Shown here piece by piece: positions 28,284-39,750 of a stretch of 64,000 nt of DNA. Positions within the stretch are counted from its first letter, which is position 1. Every line of letters begins with the position of its first letter. A program made the translations under genes and the position numbers. Source of the DNA: Burkholderiaceae bacterium. GTDB lineage: Bacteria > Pseudomonadota > Gammaproteobacteria > Burkholderiales > Burkholderiaceae_E. The notes under the pieces are model-generated. The model worked only from the letters and a program-made list of their open reading frames with translations, had not been told where the DNA came from and ran no database searches. The stretch covers positions 1 to 64,000 of the forward strand of contig JAOSJU010000001.1 of NCBI GenBank assembly GCA_027493945.1, read 5' to 3'.

Positions 28284-28652
28284 ATGCCGCGCAGCGTTCT
28301 CGACGAGTCACGGATCCATCCGGCCATACGCGAGCGCGTTGCCGGCCACCATGCAGCCATCGTCCACGAAGTGCAGGCCGCAATGCACGAGCATCCGGTG
28401 CTCGTCGTGGGGATGGCGCAGAACCCGTTTCCGCGCAGGGCGCGTCGCATGCTCGATGCCGCCGCCGTGCCGTACCGCTATCTGTCCTACGGCAATTACT
28501 TTGGCGGCTGGCGCCGGCGCAACGCGCTGAAGATGTGGACCGGCTGGCCGACCTTTCCAATGGTGTTCGTCAACGGCACGCTGATCGGCGGCGCCGACGA
28601 ACTCGGGCGGCTGGTCGCCAGCGGCGAACTGAAGCGCTTGCTGGATGCATGA
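28284..28652 (+). CDS. Glutaredoxin-like protein without active-site cysteines
   Basis: The 122-residue protein has a glutaredoxin fold signature: PVLVVGMAQNPFPRRARRMLDAAAVPY, WTGWPTFPMVFVNGTLIGGADEL (cis-Pro TFP and the GG-D glutathione-binding turn). The position of the CPYC/CGFS motif reads NPFP, and the protein contains no cysteine. It cannot act as a redox enzyme in the usual way. A binding or scaffold role is possible. An ATG at 28284 follows GGAGGAG. The family may be conserved in this form. Confidence 0.82.
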   Translation: MPRSVLDESRIHPAIRERVAGHHAAIVHEVQAAMHEHPVLVVGMAQNPFPRRARRMLDAAAVPYRYLSYGNYFGGWRRRNALKMWTGWPTFPMVFVNGTLIGGADELGRLVASGELKRLLDA

Positions 28653-28746
28653 AGGCGCGGGTTCTCGTTGCGTTACGGCGCTCACGCCCGTCGAACTGAC
28701 AGAGAAGGGTAACGACCGTCACCTTTCGGCGATGACGCAGAATGCT

Positions 28747-28960
28747 GCCGACTGGTTTGCTCGGTGGCTGTCCTGATGCTCTCGGTGAACGAATGCTCTC
28801 GGTGAATCTCTGCCCGCTGGGCCTGTCGGTCGACCGTCTCGCAGTCGTCTTCGCGTTCCTTGCGGCCCTGGTGGTCGGCTGGTTGGTGGGCCGGCGCCGA
28901 AGCGTCGGCCGCGGCGGGGGCACGGTGTCCGACGCGTCGCTGGCGGCGGAGGCCGTCGAG
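28747..28960 (+). pseudogene. Internally deleted copy of the TlpA-like gene
   Basis: The first ~43 codons (LSVNLCPLGLSVDRLAVVFA...GWLVGRRRSVGRG) and ~30 bp upstream repeat 26964-27140 closely. The sequence then jumps to TVSDASLAA, corresponding to codons near 27781-27810. About 0.64 kb between is missing. The thioredoxin domain is lost, so no function is expected. Confidence 0.85.
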
Positions 28961-29033
28961 TACCGGATCGACGGATCGTCCGATCGACCCGGAGTGCGTG
29001 GTTCGCTCTCGGGCCGATCGGCAACGTCGGCCA

Positions 29034-29492
29034 TCAGCGTTTCGTCTGGAAGTGCTCCATGAACGACTTGCGGAACCCCTGATGACAACCCAGGCAGGCT
29101 TGCTGCACCCTGGCGAACGCGTTGATGACCGCCAGGCCGTCGCCGCGCATTGCCGCGTCTCCCATGCTGTTCGCTGCGTCGTGTACCTGCGTATCGAAGC
29201 TCCGGAACTTTCCGAGATCGGTTCCGAGCCGGGCGAGGATTCGCATCTTTTCCGTGAATGGTGGCTCGTCACGGCGTACAAGCTTCGGTGCCAGATCTTC
29301 CACACGGCTCCAGTCTTCTCTCGAAATCGCCCCGGTCACCGCTTGCATGTCTCGTCCGAGCTGTTTCATCACGGCGCCCAGGACCATGGGCGTCGTCGGC
29401 TCCTCGGCCCGGCTCCCGGGACTCGTGACAAGGGCCATCATGGCCGCGGCCAGGGCGACGGCATGAATCGAAGGTTGTTTCGCGCGATACAC
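29034..29492 (-). CDS. Periplasmic c-type cytochrome (c'-like)
   Basis: A signal peptide (IHAVALAAAMMALVTSPGSRA) is followed by a ~125-residue helical domain with a single C-terminal heme site CLGCHQGFRKSFMEHF. The C-terminal CXXCH and four-helix pattern fit the cytochrome c'/c556 group. I chose the GTG at 29492, which puts the signal peptide at the start; an ATG at 29546 is in frame further upstream. Electron carrier or gas-binding role is not resolved. Confidence 0.82.
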   Translation of the reverse strand: MYRAKQPSIHAVALAAAMMALVTSPGSRAEEPTTPMVLGAVMKQLGRDMQAVTGAISREDWSRVEDLAPKLVRRDEPPFTEKMRILARLGTDLGKFRSFDTQVHDAANSMGDAAMRGDGLAVINAFARVQQACLGCHQGFRKSFMEHFQTKR

Positions 29493-29561
29493 CGTCTGCT
29501 CCCTGCGTGAGATCGAGAAGCGGTCGACCATCGGTCCCTGTTGCACCGCACCTGTCCAGGG

Positions 29562-30653
29562 TCATCTCTGCAATACGTACGCGCCGGGCGCGTCTTGGAG
29601 AGGCCTGTAGCCTCTCTTCGCCGCGCCCATGACCGCTGGTGGCGCCACGCGCTTGGCGCCCGAGTGCGCGGCGAGCCACTCGGCCCACGCTTCCCACCAC
29701 GATCCATGCCGGGCTTCGGCGTTCCTGGTCCATTCGTCCGGACCCTGGCAGAGATCGTCGGTGCGCTTGACGGCGACACGGTAGCGACGATTGGGTCTAC
29801 CCGGTTCGCTGACGATGCCGGCGTTGTGGCCACCGCTGGTGAGCACGAAGGTGACGTCGGCACCTGCGAGATAGTGGATCTTGTAGACCGATCGCCAGGG
29901 AGCCACGTGATCGCGTTCGGTGCCGACGGCGAAGATCGGGACGCGGATGTTCTGCAGCGCGGCCGGACGCCCATCGACCAGGAGCCGGCCCGCGGCCAGC
30001 TCGTTGTCGAGATACAGTCTTTGCAGGTACTCGGTGTGCATGCGATACGGCATGCGCGTGGAGTCGGCATTCCACGCCATCAGGTACTCGCGTACCCGCC
30101 GCGACCAGATCAGGTCGTTCGAGCGCAGAAGCTGGAAGGCCCCGGCCATCTGGTCCGCCGACAGGTAGCCGCGGTTCCACATCATGCTGGCCAGGTAGTG
30201 CATCTGGCTGTGGTCGATGAACAGCGCCAGTTCGCCCGGTTCGGTGAAGTCGGTCTGTGCGGCGAGCAGGGTGAGCGACGCCAGCCGATCGTCGCTGCGG
30301 CAAGCCATCGCGGCGGCGGCGATTGCCAGCAGCGTGCCGCCCGGGCAATAGCCGGTGGCATGCACTTTCCGCCCGGGCACGACGGCGCCAATGACCTCCA
30401 GCGCATCCATGACGCCCAGCCGGCGATAGTCGTCCATTCCCAGATCGCGATCCTCGGCGGTCGGGTTGCGCCAGGAGACGCAGAAGACGGTGTGCCCCTT
30501 GTCCACCAGGTAGCGGATCAACGAGTTGTGCGGCGACAGATCGAGGATGTAGTACTTCATGATCCAGGCCGGCACGATCAGCACCGGTTCGGCGTACACG
30601 GACTGCGTTGTCGGTGCGTACTGGATCAGTTCGATGAGATCGTTGCGGTACAC
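29562..30653 (-). CDS. PHA synthase-like protein lacking the N-terminal domain
   Basis: The 363 residues cover the catalytic half of poly(3-hydroxyalkanoate) synthase: VVYRNDLIELIQYAPTT, PAWIMKYYILDLSPHNSLIRYL, the nucleophile box GYCPGGTLLA (Cys), the Asp in GTERDHVAPW, the His in TSGGHNAGI, and a C-terminal APGAYVLQR. Class I enzymes have ~200 more N-terminal residues. Here the frame meets the end of lpxR instead. A GTG at 30653 with AAGGAG upstream might serve as a start. It could be a truncated gene, or a short PhaC-like enzyme. Confidence 0.78.
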   Translation of the reverse strand: MYRNDLIELIQYAPTTQSVYAEPVLIVPAWIMKYYILDLSPHNSLIRYLVDKGHTVFCVSWRNPTAEDRDLGMDDYRRLGVMDALEVIGAVVPGRKVHATGYCPGGTLLAIAAAAMACRSDDRLASLTLLAAQTDFTEPGELALFIDHSQMHYLASMMWNRGYLSADQMAGAFQLLRSNDLIWSRRVREYLMAWNADSTRMPYRMHTEYLQRLYLDNELAAGRLLVDGRPAALQNIRVPIFAVGTERDHVAPWRSVYKIHYLAGADVTFVLTSGGHNAGIVSEPGRPNRRYRVAVKRTDDLCQGPDEWTRNAEARHGSWWEAWAEWLAAHSGAKRVAPPAVMGAAKRGYRPLQDAPGAYVLQR

Positions 30654-30673
30654 GACATGTGATGGCTCCTTCG

Positions 30674-31873
30674 TCAGAACTCCGGGCTCAATGCGATCGA
30701 ACCGAAGGTATGGCCGCCCGCCTGTTCGTCGAACTCGCGCGTGCGCCAGACGCGCATCAGCGCCAGCCGGATTCCGTGGCCCGCGACGAGCCATTGGCTG
30801 CTGACGCCGATCGCCGCTTGCGCGACCGCGGGACGGCGGCTGACGTGATGGCTGTCGCGAAACAGGTTGCCGTCGAGCGAAAAATCCCAGGCAACGGCCT
30901 TCGCTTCCAGATTCGCGAAGACATGCGCGCCGGACCGTGGAGCCAGCGTGGATTGCGGTCGCGTCGTGCGCAGCGCCGATGCTGTCGATGGCGGCCGGTT
31001 CTCGGAACCCGGACGAATCGGATAGCTGCCGAAGTCGTTCGGCATGTTCCAGCCCGCGCGCAGCTCGACACCGGCACTGGCAGCGGTCTCGATGTTGCCC
31101 AGGCGCAGGGCGTAGCTGCCGATCATGTCGCCGCCCCATCCCGGCTGGATGGCGCCGTCGGCCCAAGGCTTGAACTTGCGCTCCATCGCCATCTGGAAGG
31201 CCGGTTCGTTGCGCAACTGATGGTCCCAACCGCGGAAGCGCTCGATACCGCGCACGTTGTGCACCGGGTTCTGCGACTGCTCGGCCAGCGACCACGGGCC
31301 GATCACGCCAAGGGTCAGCTCGCGCGTGTCGAGCATCTCGTAGCCGGCGCTCTGCGGAAGTACGCGCCGGTTCCAGGCCAGGCCCACGTACAGCAGCCCC
31401 GCATACGGACGGTCGTTGCGGATCAACTCGGTGCGGGTCTTGTCTTCTGGTGTATACATGGCCTGGCCCACCCGCATCACGACATTCTGCGACGCCGACG
31501 CGGCACCGGCGTTGCGCCAGAACGCAGGGTCCGCCCAGCCAATGAAGCGGGCGTAGAGGCCGAGCGGTTGGGGCAGACACTCTGGGTGCAGCCGGCCGCC
31601 CATGTCGCGAGAGACCATGGTGAGCGCCACGCCGTTCGTGTAGTTGCGGTCGGTGCCGGCGAACAGGTCGTTTTCCAGGCGCAGGGTGCCGCCGCGCCAG
31701 CGCAGTGTCTGGTCGGGCGCGCACGGCTCCGGCCCGATCGTCGGTGCCGGTTCGGACGCATGGCCCGGGACCGGGCCGAGCGTCGAGCAGGCCAGCAGCA
31801 GCGCGGGAAGGCAGCGCGCCGCCGTCCACCGACGGGCGCGCCTGCCCGGATGATGGTGGCGGTGGCGCATCAT
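30674..31873 (-). CDS. lpxR: Outer-membrane lipid A deacylase LpxR-like protein
   Basis: The 399-residue protein has a signal peptide (AARCLPALLLACSTLGPVPGHA). DUF2219/LpxR motifs follow: LRLENDLFAGTDRNYTNGVALTMVS, RNDRPYAGLLYVGLAW, GWDHQLRNEP. The barrel ends in SIALSPEF with a terminal Phe. LpxR removes a 3' acyloxyacyl chain from lipid A. Its ATG overlaps the stop of the efflux outer-membrane gene, so it is the last gene of that operon. Linking an exporter to lipid A change is notable. Confidence 0.87.
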   Translation of the reverse strand: MMRHRHHHPGRRARRWTAARCLPALLLACSTLGPVPGHASEPAPTIGPEPCAPDQTLRWRGGTLRLENDLFAGTDRNYTNGVALTMVSRDMGGRLHPECLPQPLGLYARFIGWADPAFWRNAGAASASQNVVMRVGQAMYTPEDKTRTELIRNDRPYAGLLYVGLAWNRRVLPQSAGYEMLDTRELTLGVIGPWSLAEQSQNPVHNVRGIERFRGWDHQLRNEPAFQMAMERKFKPWADGAIQPGWGGDMIGSYALRLGNIETAASAGVELRAGWNMPNDFGSYPIRPGSENRPPSTASALRTTRPQSTLAPRSGAHVFANLEAKAVAWDFSLDGNLFRDSHHVSRRPAVAQAAIGVSSQWLVAGHGIRLALMRVWRTREFDEQAGGHTFGSIALSPEF

Positions 31874-33407
31874 CGTCGATCGACCGCTCCGGTTTGCGCC
31901 ACGATGCCGTGGCTCGGCCCGGAGGACGTCGCGGCAGGCGCCTCCCAGCCGCCGCCGAGCGCCTTGTAGAGCGCCACCAGTTGAACGGCGGCAGTCGTAT
32001 GCGCGCGAACGCTTGCGCTTTCCGCCTCATGCAATAGCCGCTGCGCCGCCAGCAGTTCGACCAGCGCGATGTCGCCCGCCGCGTACCGCGCGCGGGCGTG
32101 ATCGTGGCTGCGACGATTGGAGTCCAGTGCTGCGGCACGCCGGACCAGTGTGTCGAGGCCGGCGTGATAGTCGCCGAGCGCCCGCTCCGCGTCGCCCAGC
32201 GCGGCGAGCACGGCCTGTACGTACGCCAGTGCGGCCTGGCGCTCGGCCGCCTCCCTGGCACGGATCTCGGCGCGAACGCGCCCGCCATCGAACAGCCGCC
32301 ACGAAACCAGCGGCAGGATGGAGAACCGCGTGCTGGACGAGTCGAACCATTTGCCGGTGTCGAGCGCCCGGAAGCCGCCGCCGACGCCGATCGACAGCTT
32401 CGGAAACAGCTCGGCCGTCGCCACGCCGATGTCGGCCGTGCTGGCCGCCGGGCGTCGTTCGGCAGCCGGGACATCCGGCCGACGGCGCAGCACCTCGACG
32501 CGCTCGCCGACCGGCAGCGCTCTCAGCGTGATCGACTCCGGCGCGGTCTCGAGCAGCGACAGTGCGCGCTCGGGGGCGCACCCAGCAGCACGCCGAGGCT
32601 CAGTACCGCGGCGCGCTGGCGCGCCTGGATGTCCGGCAGCGCAGCGCTGGCTGCGGCCCACTGGCCGTAGGCTGCCTGCACGTCCGCGACGGAGGCATCG
32701 CCCGCCGCCCGGCGCTTGCGCACCAGTTCGAGCGTCTGCTCCAGCGTGGCCAGCATCGCCTGCTGCGCACGCCACTCGTACGCGGTACCGACTGCGGTGA
32801 ACCATGCCCGGGCGACTTCGGCGACGATGCGCATGCGCATGCCCTGCGCATCGGCTTCGGTCGCCTGAACCCTGGCGTCGGCGCTTTCCAGTGCTCGCCG
32901 GTTGGCGCCGAAGAGATCGACTTCCCAGGCAGCGTCGAAGCCGGCGTCGTAGATCGTCTGCGTTGCATCCAGGCCCGGAATTGCGCCGATCGGCAAGGGG
33001 CCGTTTTCGCTCTGGCGCCGCCGGTTGACGCTGGCCCCGGTCGTCGCGACGGGCGCTTGCGCACCGGCCACCCGATCACGCAGCGCTCGCGCCTCGTCGA
33101 TGCGCGCGGCGGCCTGCCGCAAGTCGAGGTTCTGGGCCAGCGCGGTGTCGATCAGGCGCTCGAGCACCGGATCGCCCAGGTTGGCCCACCAGCGCGCCAG
33201 ATCCACCGGCCCCGGCGCGACCACGACCGGTTGACTCCAGTCGCCGTCCGCCGCCACGGGCGGCGGCGCGTGATAGTCCGGGCCGACTGCCGCGCACGCC
33301 GTCAGCAGGGCGCTGCCGAGAACGAGCAGGGCGGGGCGCAGTCGTCGGCGTGCCCGCAGGCCCGGCGCTTGCGCCGGAAGGGCTTCGATGCGATCGGTGC
33401 TTGTCAT
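31870..33407 (-). CDS. NodT-family outer-membrane efflux lipoprotein (frameshift near 32575)
   Basis: The protein begins at 33407 with a lipoprotein signal (LGSALLTACAAVGPDY, Cys lipobox). It has the repeated OEP helices (DLRQAAARIDEARALRDRVAGAQ, LFGANRRALESADARVQA, DVQAAYGQWAAASAALPDIQARQ). The frame breaks after LGVLLGAPP and resumes at ERALSLLETAPESI. A sixth C in the C-run repairs it. About 512 residues in total. It forms the outer channel for the exporter encoded upstream, with ATGA overlaps to both neighbours. Confidence 0.88.
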
Positions 33408-34528
33408 TGCAGGCGTCCTCGAACGAATACGGTGGCCATCGTGAGCGTCACCACGGCGATCGCCGCCAGCGGCCACAGGCTCGCCAGGATGTCGCTCGGC
33501 GGCAGTGCCTTGAGGAAACTGCCTTCCACGATGATCAGGAAGTGCGTGAGCGGAATCGCCTGGGCCAGCCATTGCAGCAGCGTCGGCATGTTTTCCACCG
33601 GGGTCGCGAAGCCCGACATCAGGACGGCCGGCACGCCAATGGCGAATGCGCCGAGAATGGCCTGCTGCTGGGTCGCGCTGACCGCGGAAATCATCAGGCC
33701 GATGCCCACGACCGACAGGATGAACAGCATCAGGCTGAACAGCAGCAGCCAGAACGAGCCGCTGAAAGGGATCCGGAACAGCACGATCGCCGCCGCGATC
33801 ATCAGCAAGCCGAGCACGGTGCCGATCGCCAGCGCCGGCAGCGATTTCGAAATGATGATTTCCGGCGTGGAGGTGGGGGAAACGAGCAACTGGTCGAAGG
33901 TGCCCAGTTCACGTTCACGGGCGATCGACAGCGAGGTGATCAGCAGCGCGCTGAAAAGCGCCAGGATGCCGGTGAGGCCGGGGACGATGTACCAGCGGTA
34001 GATCAGGTTCGGATTGAACCAGTTGCGCACCACGACCGGCGCAGCCGTTCCCGCTTCGGGCATGGCCTCGGCACCGACGTCCGCGGCAATGGCGGACAGG
34101 TAACCGACGGCGATCTGCCCGGAATTGCTGCGCCTGCCGCCGACGAGCACCTGAACCCGGCCGGTTCCGCCGGCGGCAATGGTGCGAGAGAAGTCTGCCG
34201 GAATGTCGATCGCGGCGATCACCTGGCCGCGATCGATCAGGTCACGAAGCGCCAGATTGCTGTCGACACGGCGCAGCGTCGTGATGAACTCCGCGCTGTC
34301 GAGCCGTTGAATCAGTTCGTGCGACCAGCGACCCGCATCCTGGTTGCGCACCGCGACGCCGACATTGCGTACTTCCAGGGTCGCGGCGAAGGCGAAGACC
34401 AGCAGCTGCATCAGTGGCGGCACGAACACCACCATCCGGCTGCGCGGGTCGCGCAGGATGCTGAGCACTTCCTTGACGAACTGCGCGCGCAGTCGGGACA
34501 TGGCAAAGTAGCCGGAGCGGGACGACAC
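33404..34528 (-). CDS. ABC-2 type permease (YbhR-like)
   Basis: The 374-residue membrane protein has an N-terminal anchor (VVFVPPLMQLLVFAFAATLEV), a large periplasmic domain, and five C-terminal membrane segments with the ABC-2 hallmark SIARERELGTFDQLLVSPTSTPEIIISK. It pairs with the second permease (34532-35697) and the double ATPase. Its stop overlaps the start of the outer-membrane gene. An ATG at 34501 is an alternative start. Confidence 0.9.
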   Translation of the reverse strand: MSSRSGYFAMSRLRAQFVKEVLSILRDPRSRMVVFVPPLMQLLVFAFAATLEVRNVGVAVRNQDAGRWSHELIQRLDSAEFITTLRRVDSNLALRDLIDRGQVIAAIDIPADFSRTIAAGGTGRVQVLVGGRRSNSGQIAVGYLSAIAADVGAEAMPEAGTAAPVVVRNWFNPNLIYRWYIVPGLTGILALFSALLITSLSIARERELGTFDQLLVSPTSTPEIIISKSLPALAIGTVLGLLMIAAAIVLFRIPFSGSFWLLLFSLMLFILSVVGIGLMISAVSATQQQAILGAFAIGVPAVLMSGFATPVENMPTLLQWLAQAIPLTHFLIIVEGSFLKALPPSDILASLWPLAAIAVVTLTMATVFVRGRLQ

Positions 34529-34531
34529 GAT

Positions 34532-35693
34532 TCACGCCTCGAGGTTCTTGCGCGTCGCGCGCTTGGCTGCCACGAAGAAGAACACGCCGATCGCCGCCAT
34601 GGCCGCGATGTCCGGGATGAATACCGCCCAGATGTCGCCGGCCAGAAACACCGTCTTTAGCGACGAGACGAAATAGCGCGCCGGAATCACCCGGTGAGGG
34701 TCCGGATCGGCGCCGGCATCGCGTCGATCTCGAACAGGAAGTCCGACAGGATGAACGCGGGCAGGAAGCCGGAGAAGAGGGCGATCTGAGAGGCCAGGAA
34801 CTGATTGCGCGCCAACGACGAGATCAGCAGCCCCTGACCCAGTGCGGGCACCATGAACATCGCGGACAGCGTCAGCAGCGCCGGAAGCGAACCGCGTAGC
34901 GGCACGCCAAAGACGAAAACCGCGAGCGCCGCCGCCATCAACGTGGACAACATGCCCAGCACGAAGTACGGCAGCAGTTTTCCGATCAGGATTTCGACGA
35001 CCGAGGCGGGCGTGGACAGTACCGCCTCCATGGTGCCGCGCTCCCATTCGCGCGCCACCACCAGCGCGGTGAGCATGGTGCCGATGATCGTCATGACGAT
35101 CGCGATGGCGCCGGGCACCAGCGAGCGGCGGCTCTCGAGTTCGGCGTTGAACCAGTAGCGCGGCTCCAGCGCCACGGCCGGCGACGGCGCCTCGGCGCCC
35201 AGGCCGGCGCGCCAGGTCTGCACCACGCCCTGGCTGTAGTTGGCCACGAAGTTGGCGGTATTGGGTTGCGAGCCATCGGCGATGACCTGCGCCAGCGGTT
35301 CGCCGCGGCGCTCGGCCAGGCGACGCTCGAAGTCTTGTGGAATCACCACGAAGCCGCGCAGCGCACCCGAGACGACCTGTTCGGCGACCTCGCGCCGGTC
35401 GTGCGCGAACGTCACGTCCAGATAGCTCGTGTTGGCGAACGCGGCCGCCAGCGCCCGCGCCGAGGCGCCCGGCGATTCGAGCACCACTGCGATGCGCACC
35501 TGGCGTGCGTCCAGCGAGACGGCATAGGCGAACAGGAACAGCAGCACGACGGGCAGCACGAAGGCGATCAGCAGCGTGGACGGGTCGCGCAGTGCCTGAA
35601 GGCTTTCCTTGTGCACCAGCGCGACCAGGCGCTGCGTATCGAAGCGGCGCACGTTCGCGGCCCATGGGCGATCGGTACGGTGCGAAGGGCTGC

Positions 35694-35697
<4 letters not shown>
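34532..35697 (-). CDS. ABC-2 type permease (YbhS-like), frameshift near 34690
   Basis: It has an N-terminal membrane segment (LIAFVLPVVLLFLFAYAV), a periplasmic domain, and REWERGTMEAVLSTPASVVEILIGKL. The frame stops after IRTLTG but continues in another frame as VIPARYFVSSLKTVFLAGDIW. One extra G (GGG to GGGG) restores 388 residues. ATGA overlap with the ATPase gene. It is a partner of the 33404-34528 permease. Confidence 0.88.
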
Positions 35698-37466
<1,769 letters not shown>

Positions 37467-37467
37467 G

Positions 37468-38496
37468 TCAGCTGCCTTCCGGGCGCGTTGCGGCCGCAGG
37501 TGGACTGTCGACTTCGACGGTGACCGGCATACCCTGGCGCAATGCGGAATCGGCATCTTCGACCACGATACGCAGGCGATAGACCAGGTCGGTGCGAAGA
37601 TCGGTCGTCTCCACGGTCTTCGGCGTGAACTCGGCGCGCGGCGAGACGAAGCCGATCTGTCCGCGATAAACCTTCACCGACGAGTCGGTGCGAACGCGTA
37701 CCTGTGTTCCGGGCGCAATGCGCCCGAGATCGGGTTCGCCCACGTAGGCACGCACGTACACCGGTGCGTCGAGGCTCAGGCTGTACACCGTGCTCTGGCT
37801 GGCGACCATGCTGCCCGGCTCGCGCACCCGGGCGATCACGGTGCCGGCGCTGGGCGCGAAGAGCTCCGCATCGGCCAGCGCAGTGGCGGCCTGCGCTCGC
37901 GCCGCCTCCGCGGCCGCCAGGCGCGCCTCACCGGCGGCGATGTCTTCCTTGCGGTAGCCTTCGGTGGCCTGCGACAAGGCGGCTTGCGCCGATTTCACCG
38001 CGGCTACCGCCTGCTCGTGCGCGGCACGCGCGGCATCCACCGTACGCTGGCTGCTGGCGCCCGACGCGAGCAGCGAGCTCTGGCGGCGAAAGTTGCGTTC
38101 GGTGTCGCCGGCGACTGCCAACGCCTTGTTCACGGCCTCTCTGGTCTGGGCGACCTCCTGTGGGCGCAGGCCGCGGCGCAGTTTCGCCAACTCCGCCTGC
38201 GCGACGCGCATCGCTGCGTCGGCCGCTGCGAGTGCTTCGAGGTAGGGTTGCGCGTCGAGCGTTGCCATCCGCGCGCCGGCCGTGACGGCGTCGCCTTCGT
38301 CGAACGCCATCTGCGCCACCCGTCCCGGCTGCCTGAAGGCCAGTTGGACCTCGCGGATATCGACGTTGCCGTACAGACGCAACAGGCCGTCGTCACTGCC
38401 CTTGCTCTGCATCCACAGGAACCCGGCACCCGCCGCAACGATGACGACGGTGGCAACGCCGAAGGCGCGCTTCGCGCTGGTCGAAGGCCGCTTCAT
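37468..38496 (-). CDS. HlyD-family membrane fusion protein (YbhG-like)
   Basis: The 342-residue protein has an N-terminal signal-anchor (AFGVATVVIVAAGAGFLWM), a lipoyl half-motif (GRVAQMAFDEGDAVTAGARMATLD), a long coiled coil of Ala-rich helices (residues ~90-190) and the second lipoyl half (LFAPSAGTVIARVREPGSMV). It links the inner-membrane ABC complex to the outer-membrane channel. The start overlaps the TetR gene stop by four bases. Confidence 0.92.
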   Translation of the reverse strand: MKRPSTSAKRAFGVATVVIVAAGAGFLWMQSKGSDDGLLRLYGNVDIREVQLAFRQPGRVAQMAFDEGDAVTAGARMATLDAQPYLEALAAADAAMRVAQAELAKLRRGLRPQEVAQTREAVNKALAVAGDTERNFRRQSSLLASGASSQRTVDAARAAHEQAVAAVKSAQAALSQATEGYRKEDIAAGEARLAAAEAARAQAATALADAELFAPSAGTVIARVREPGSMVASQSTVYSLSLDAPVYVRAYVGEPDLGRIAPGTQVRVRTDSSVKVYRGQIGFVSPRAEFTPKTVETTDLRTDLVYRLRIVVEDADSALRQGMPVTVEVDSPPAAATRPEGS

Positions 38497-39102
38497 TGCG
38501 TCGCTCCGATGCCGCGGCGATAGATTGCGAACACCGCGGGCGCATCGCGGCGGATCTGTCCGACCTTGCTCGCCAGGAGCGACTGCAATACCAGCCCCTG
38601 GATGACCCCGATGTAGAGCACGGCGCCGGCATCGACGTCGAGCGTGGCGTCCAGCTCGCCTCGTGCTTTCCCCGCCTCGAGCAGGCCGTGCAGGCGCTCA
38701 CGATATCGGCGAAGCAGCGTCTGCACCATTTTCTTGGCCAGTGTCTTGCCCGGGCGCTGCAGTTCGCTGATGAGCATGCGTGGCACGCCGGGGTGCCGCG
38801 CCACGAAATCGATGTGGGTCATGAACATGGCTTCGAGCGCCCGGAGCGGCGATCCGGCGCCTTCTGCCGCCTTCTCCACACGGGCGAGGAGCCGTTCGCT
38901 CACCCGAGGACATCGCAGCCTCCAGGATCGCGTCCTTGTTCGGAAAGTGGCGGAACAGCGCGCCTTGCGTGAGCCCCATTCGCTCGGCGATCGCGGTCGT
39001 GGTGATCTCGGTGGGATTCTGCTCGGCGGCCAGATCGACCATTGCCTCCACCGTAGCGGCACGGCGCTCTTCGGCAGGCAACGGTTGAGAACGTCCAGTC
39101 AT
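38493..39102 (-). CDS. TetR-family regulator (CecR-like), frameshift near 38905
   Basis: The HTH reads TEITTTAIAERMGLTQGALFRHFPNKDAILEAAM, in frame from 39102. The ligand domain (VSERLLARVEKAAEG...FVARHPGVPRMLISELQRPGK) is in a second frame. One missing G in the TCGGGTGAGC stretch explains the break. In E. coli, CecR heads the ybhGFSR exporter operon and represses it. The same order here supports that role. An effector is not deducible. Confidence 0.88.
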
Positions 39103-39190
39103 TGCGCGGTGCTCCTGCAGTGAGTGATCTATTACTATCTTAGCGCGTCGATTCGGCTCGTGCAACGAGGGACGTTCCGACTACGACTCG

Positions 39191-39685
39191 GTGCAGGAAC
39201 TTGCGCGCCGCATTCACGCCGATGGCCGGCAGGTCGATATCCTCACCGCGGCATCGCTGATGCAGGAGCCTGGGCGCGTTGCGCCGGCTCTCGATTTGGG
39301 AGACGCTTCCGCAGTGAGGGTTATTGCTGGGCGCGTCCCGACGGACACCAGATCCATTCGTATCCCCCGTGGCCCGGAGGGGCCCGACACGTGGATGCTC
39401 GAGATCGGCCCGGACGGGCGCTATCTGGGCATGACGAATGCGCTGTCCGCGAAGAATCTCGCCAGGGTGCAGCCCGGGATGAGCCGCGAAGAGCTGCTGA
39501 GAATGCTGGGCAGGCCTGGCTCGGAGCAGGCCCTGCGCCGGGCGGGCGAGGTGGTGTTGACCTGGCGCGTACGCACCGCCGACGGGGCGAACACGACCGA
39601 GATGTTCAATGTGCACCTGGGACCGGACAGGCGCGTGCGGCGTACCAGCCGCAGCGCCGATCCGGAACGGATCATGGGCGGCTGA
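39191..39685 (+). CDS. Protein with SmpA/OmlA(BamE)-like C-terminal domain
   Basis: The C-terminal half reads LARVQPGMSREELLRMLGRPG and EVVLTWRVRTADGANTTEMFNVHLGPDRRVRRT, the BamE/OmlA-type fold in which V/I-x-x-G-M-S-x-x-x-V precedes a strand pair. The N-terminal half (GPEGPDTWMLEIGPDGRYLGMTNAL) is unfamiliar. No signal peptide is visible at the GTG start 39191, so the true start may be missing. It lies divergent from the TetR gene. Confidence 0.6.
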   Translation: MQELARRIHADGRQVDILTAASLMQEPGRVAPALDLGDASAVRVIAGRVPTDTRSIRIPRGPEGPDTWMLEIGPDGRYLGMTNALSAKNLARVQPGMSREELLRMLGRPGSEQALRRAGEVVLTWRVRTADGANTTEMFNVHLGPDRRVRRTSRSADPERIMGG

Positions 39686-39750
39686 GCAGACTGTGGTGTT
39701 CAGCTTGGTGACCCGGTGCAGCTCGGGCACCACCACGTCGCGCCCGCGCG

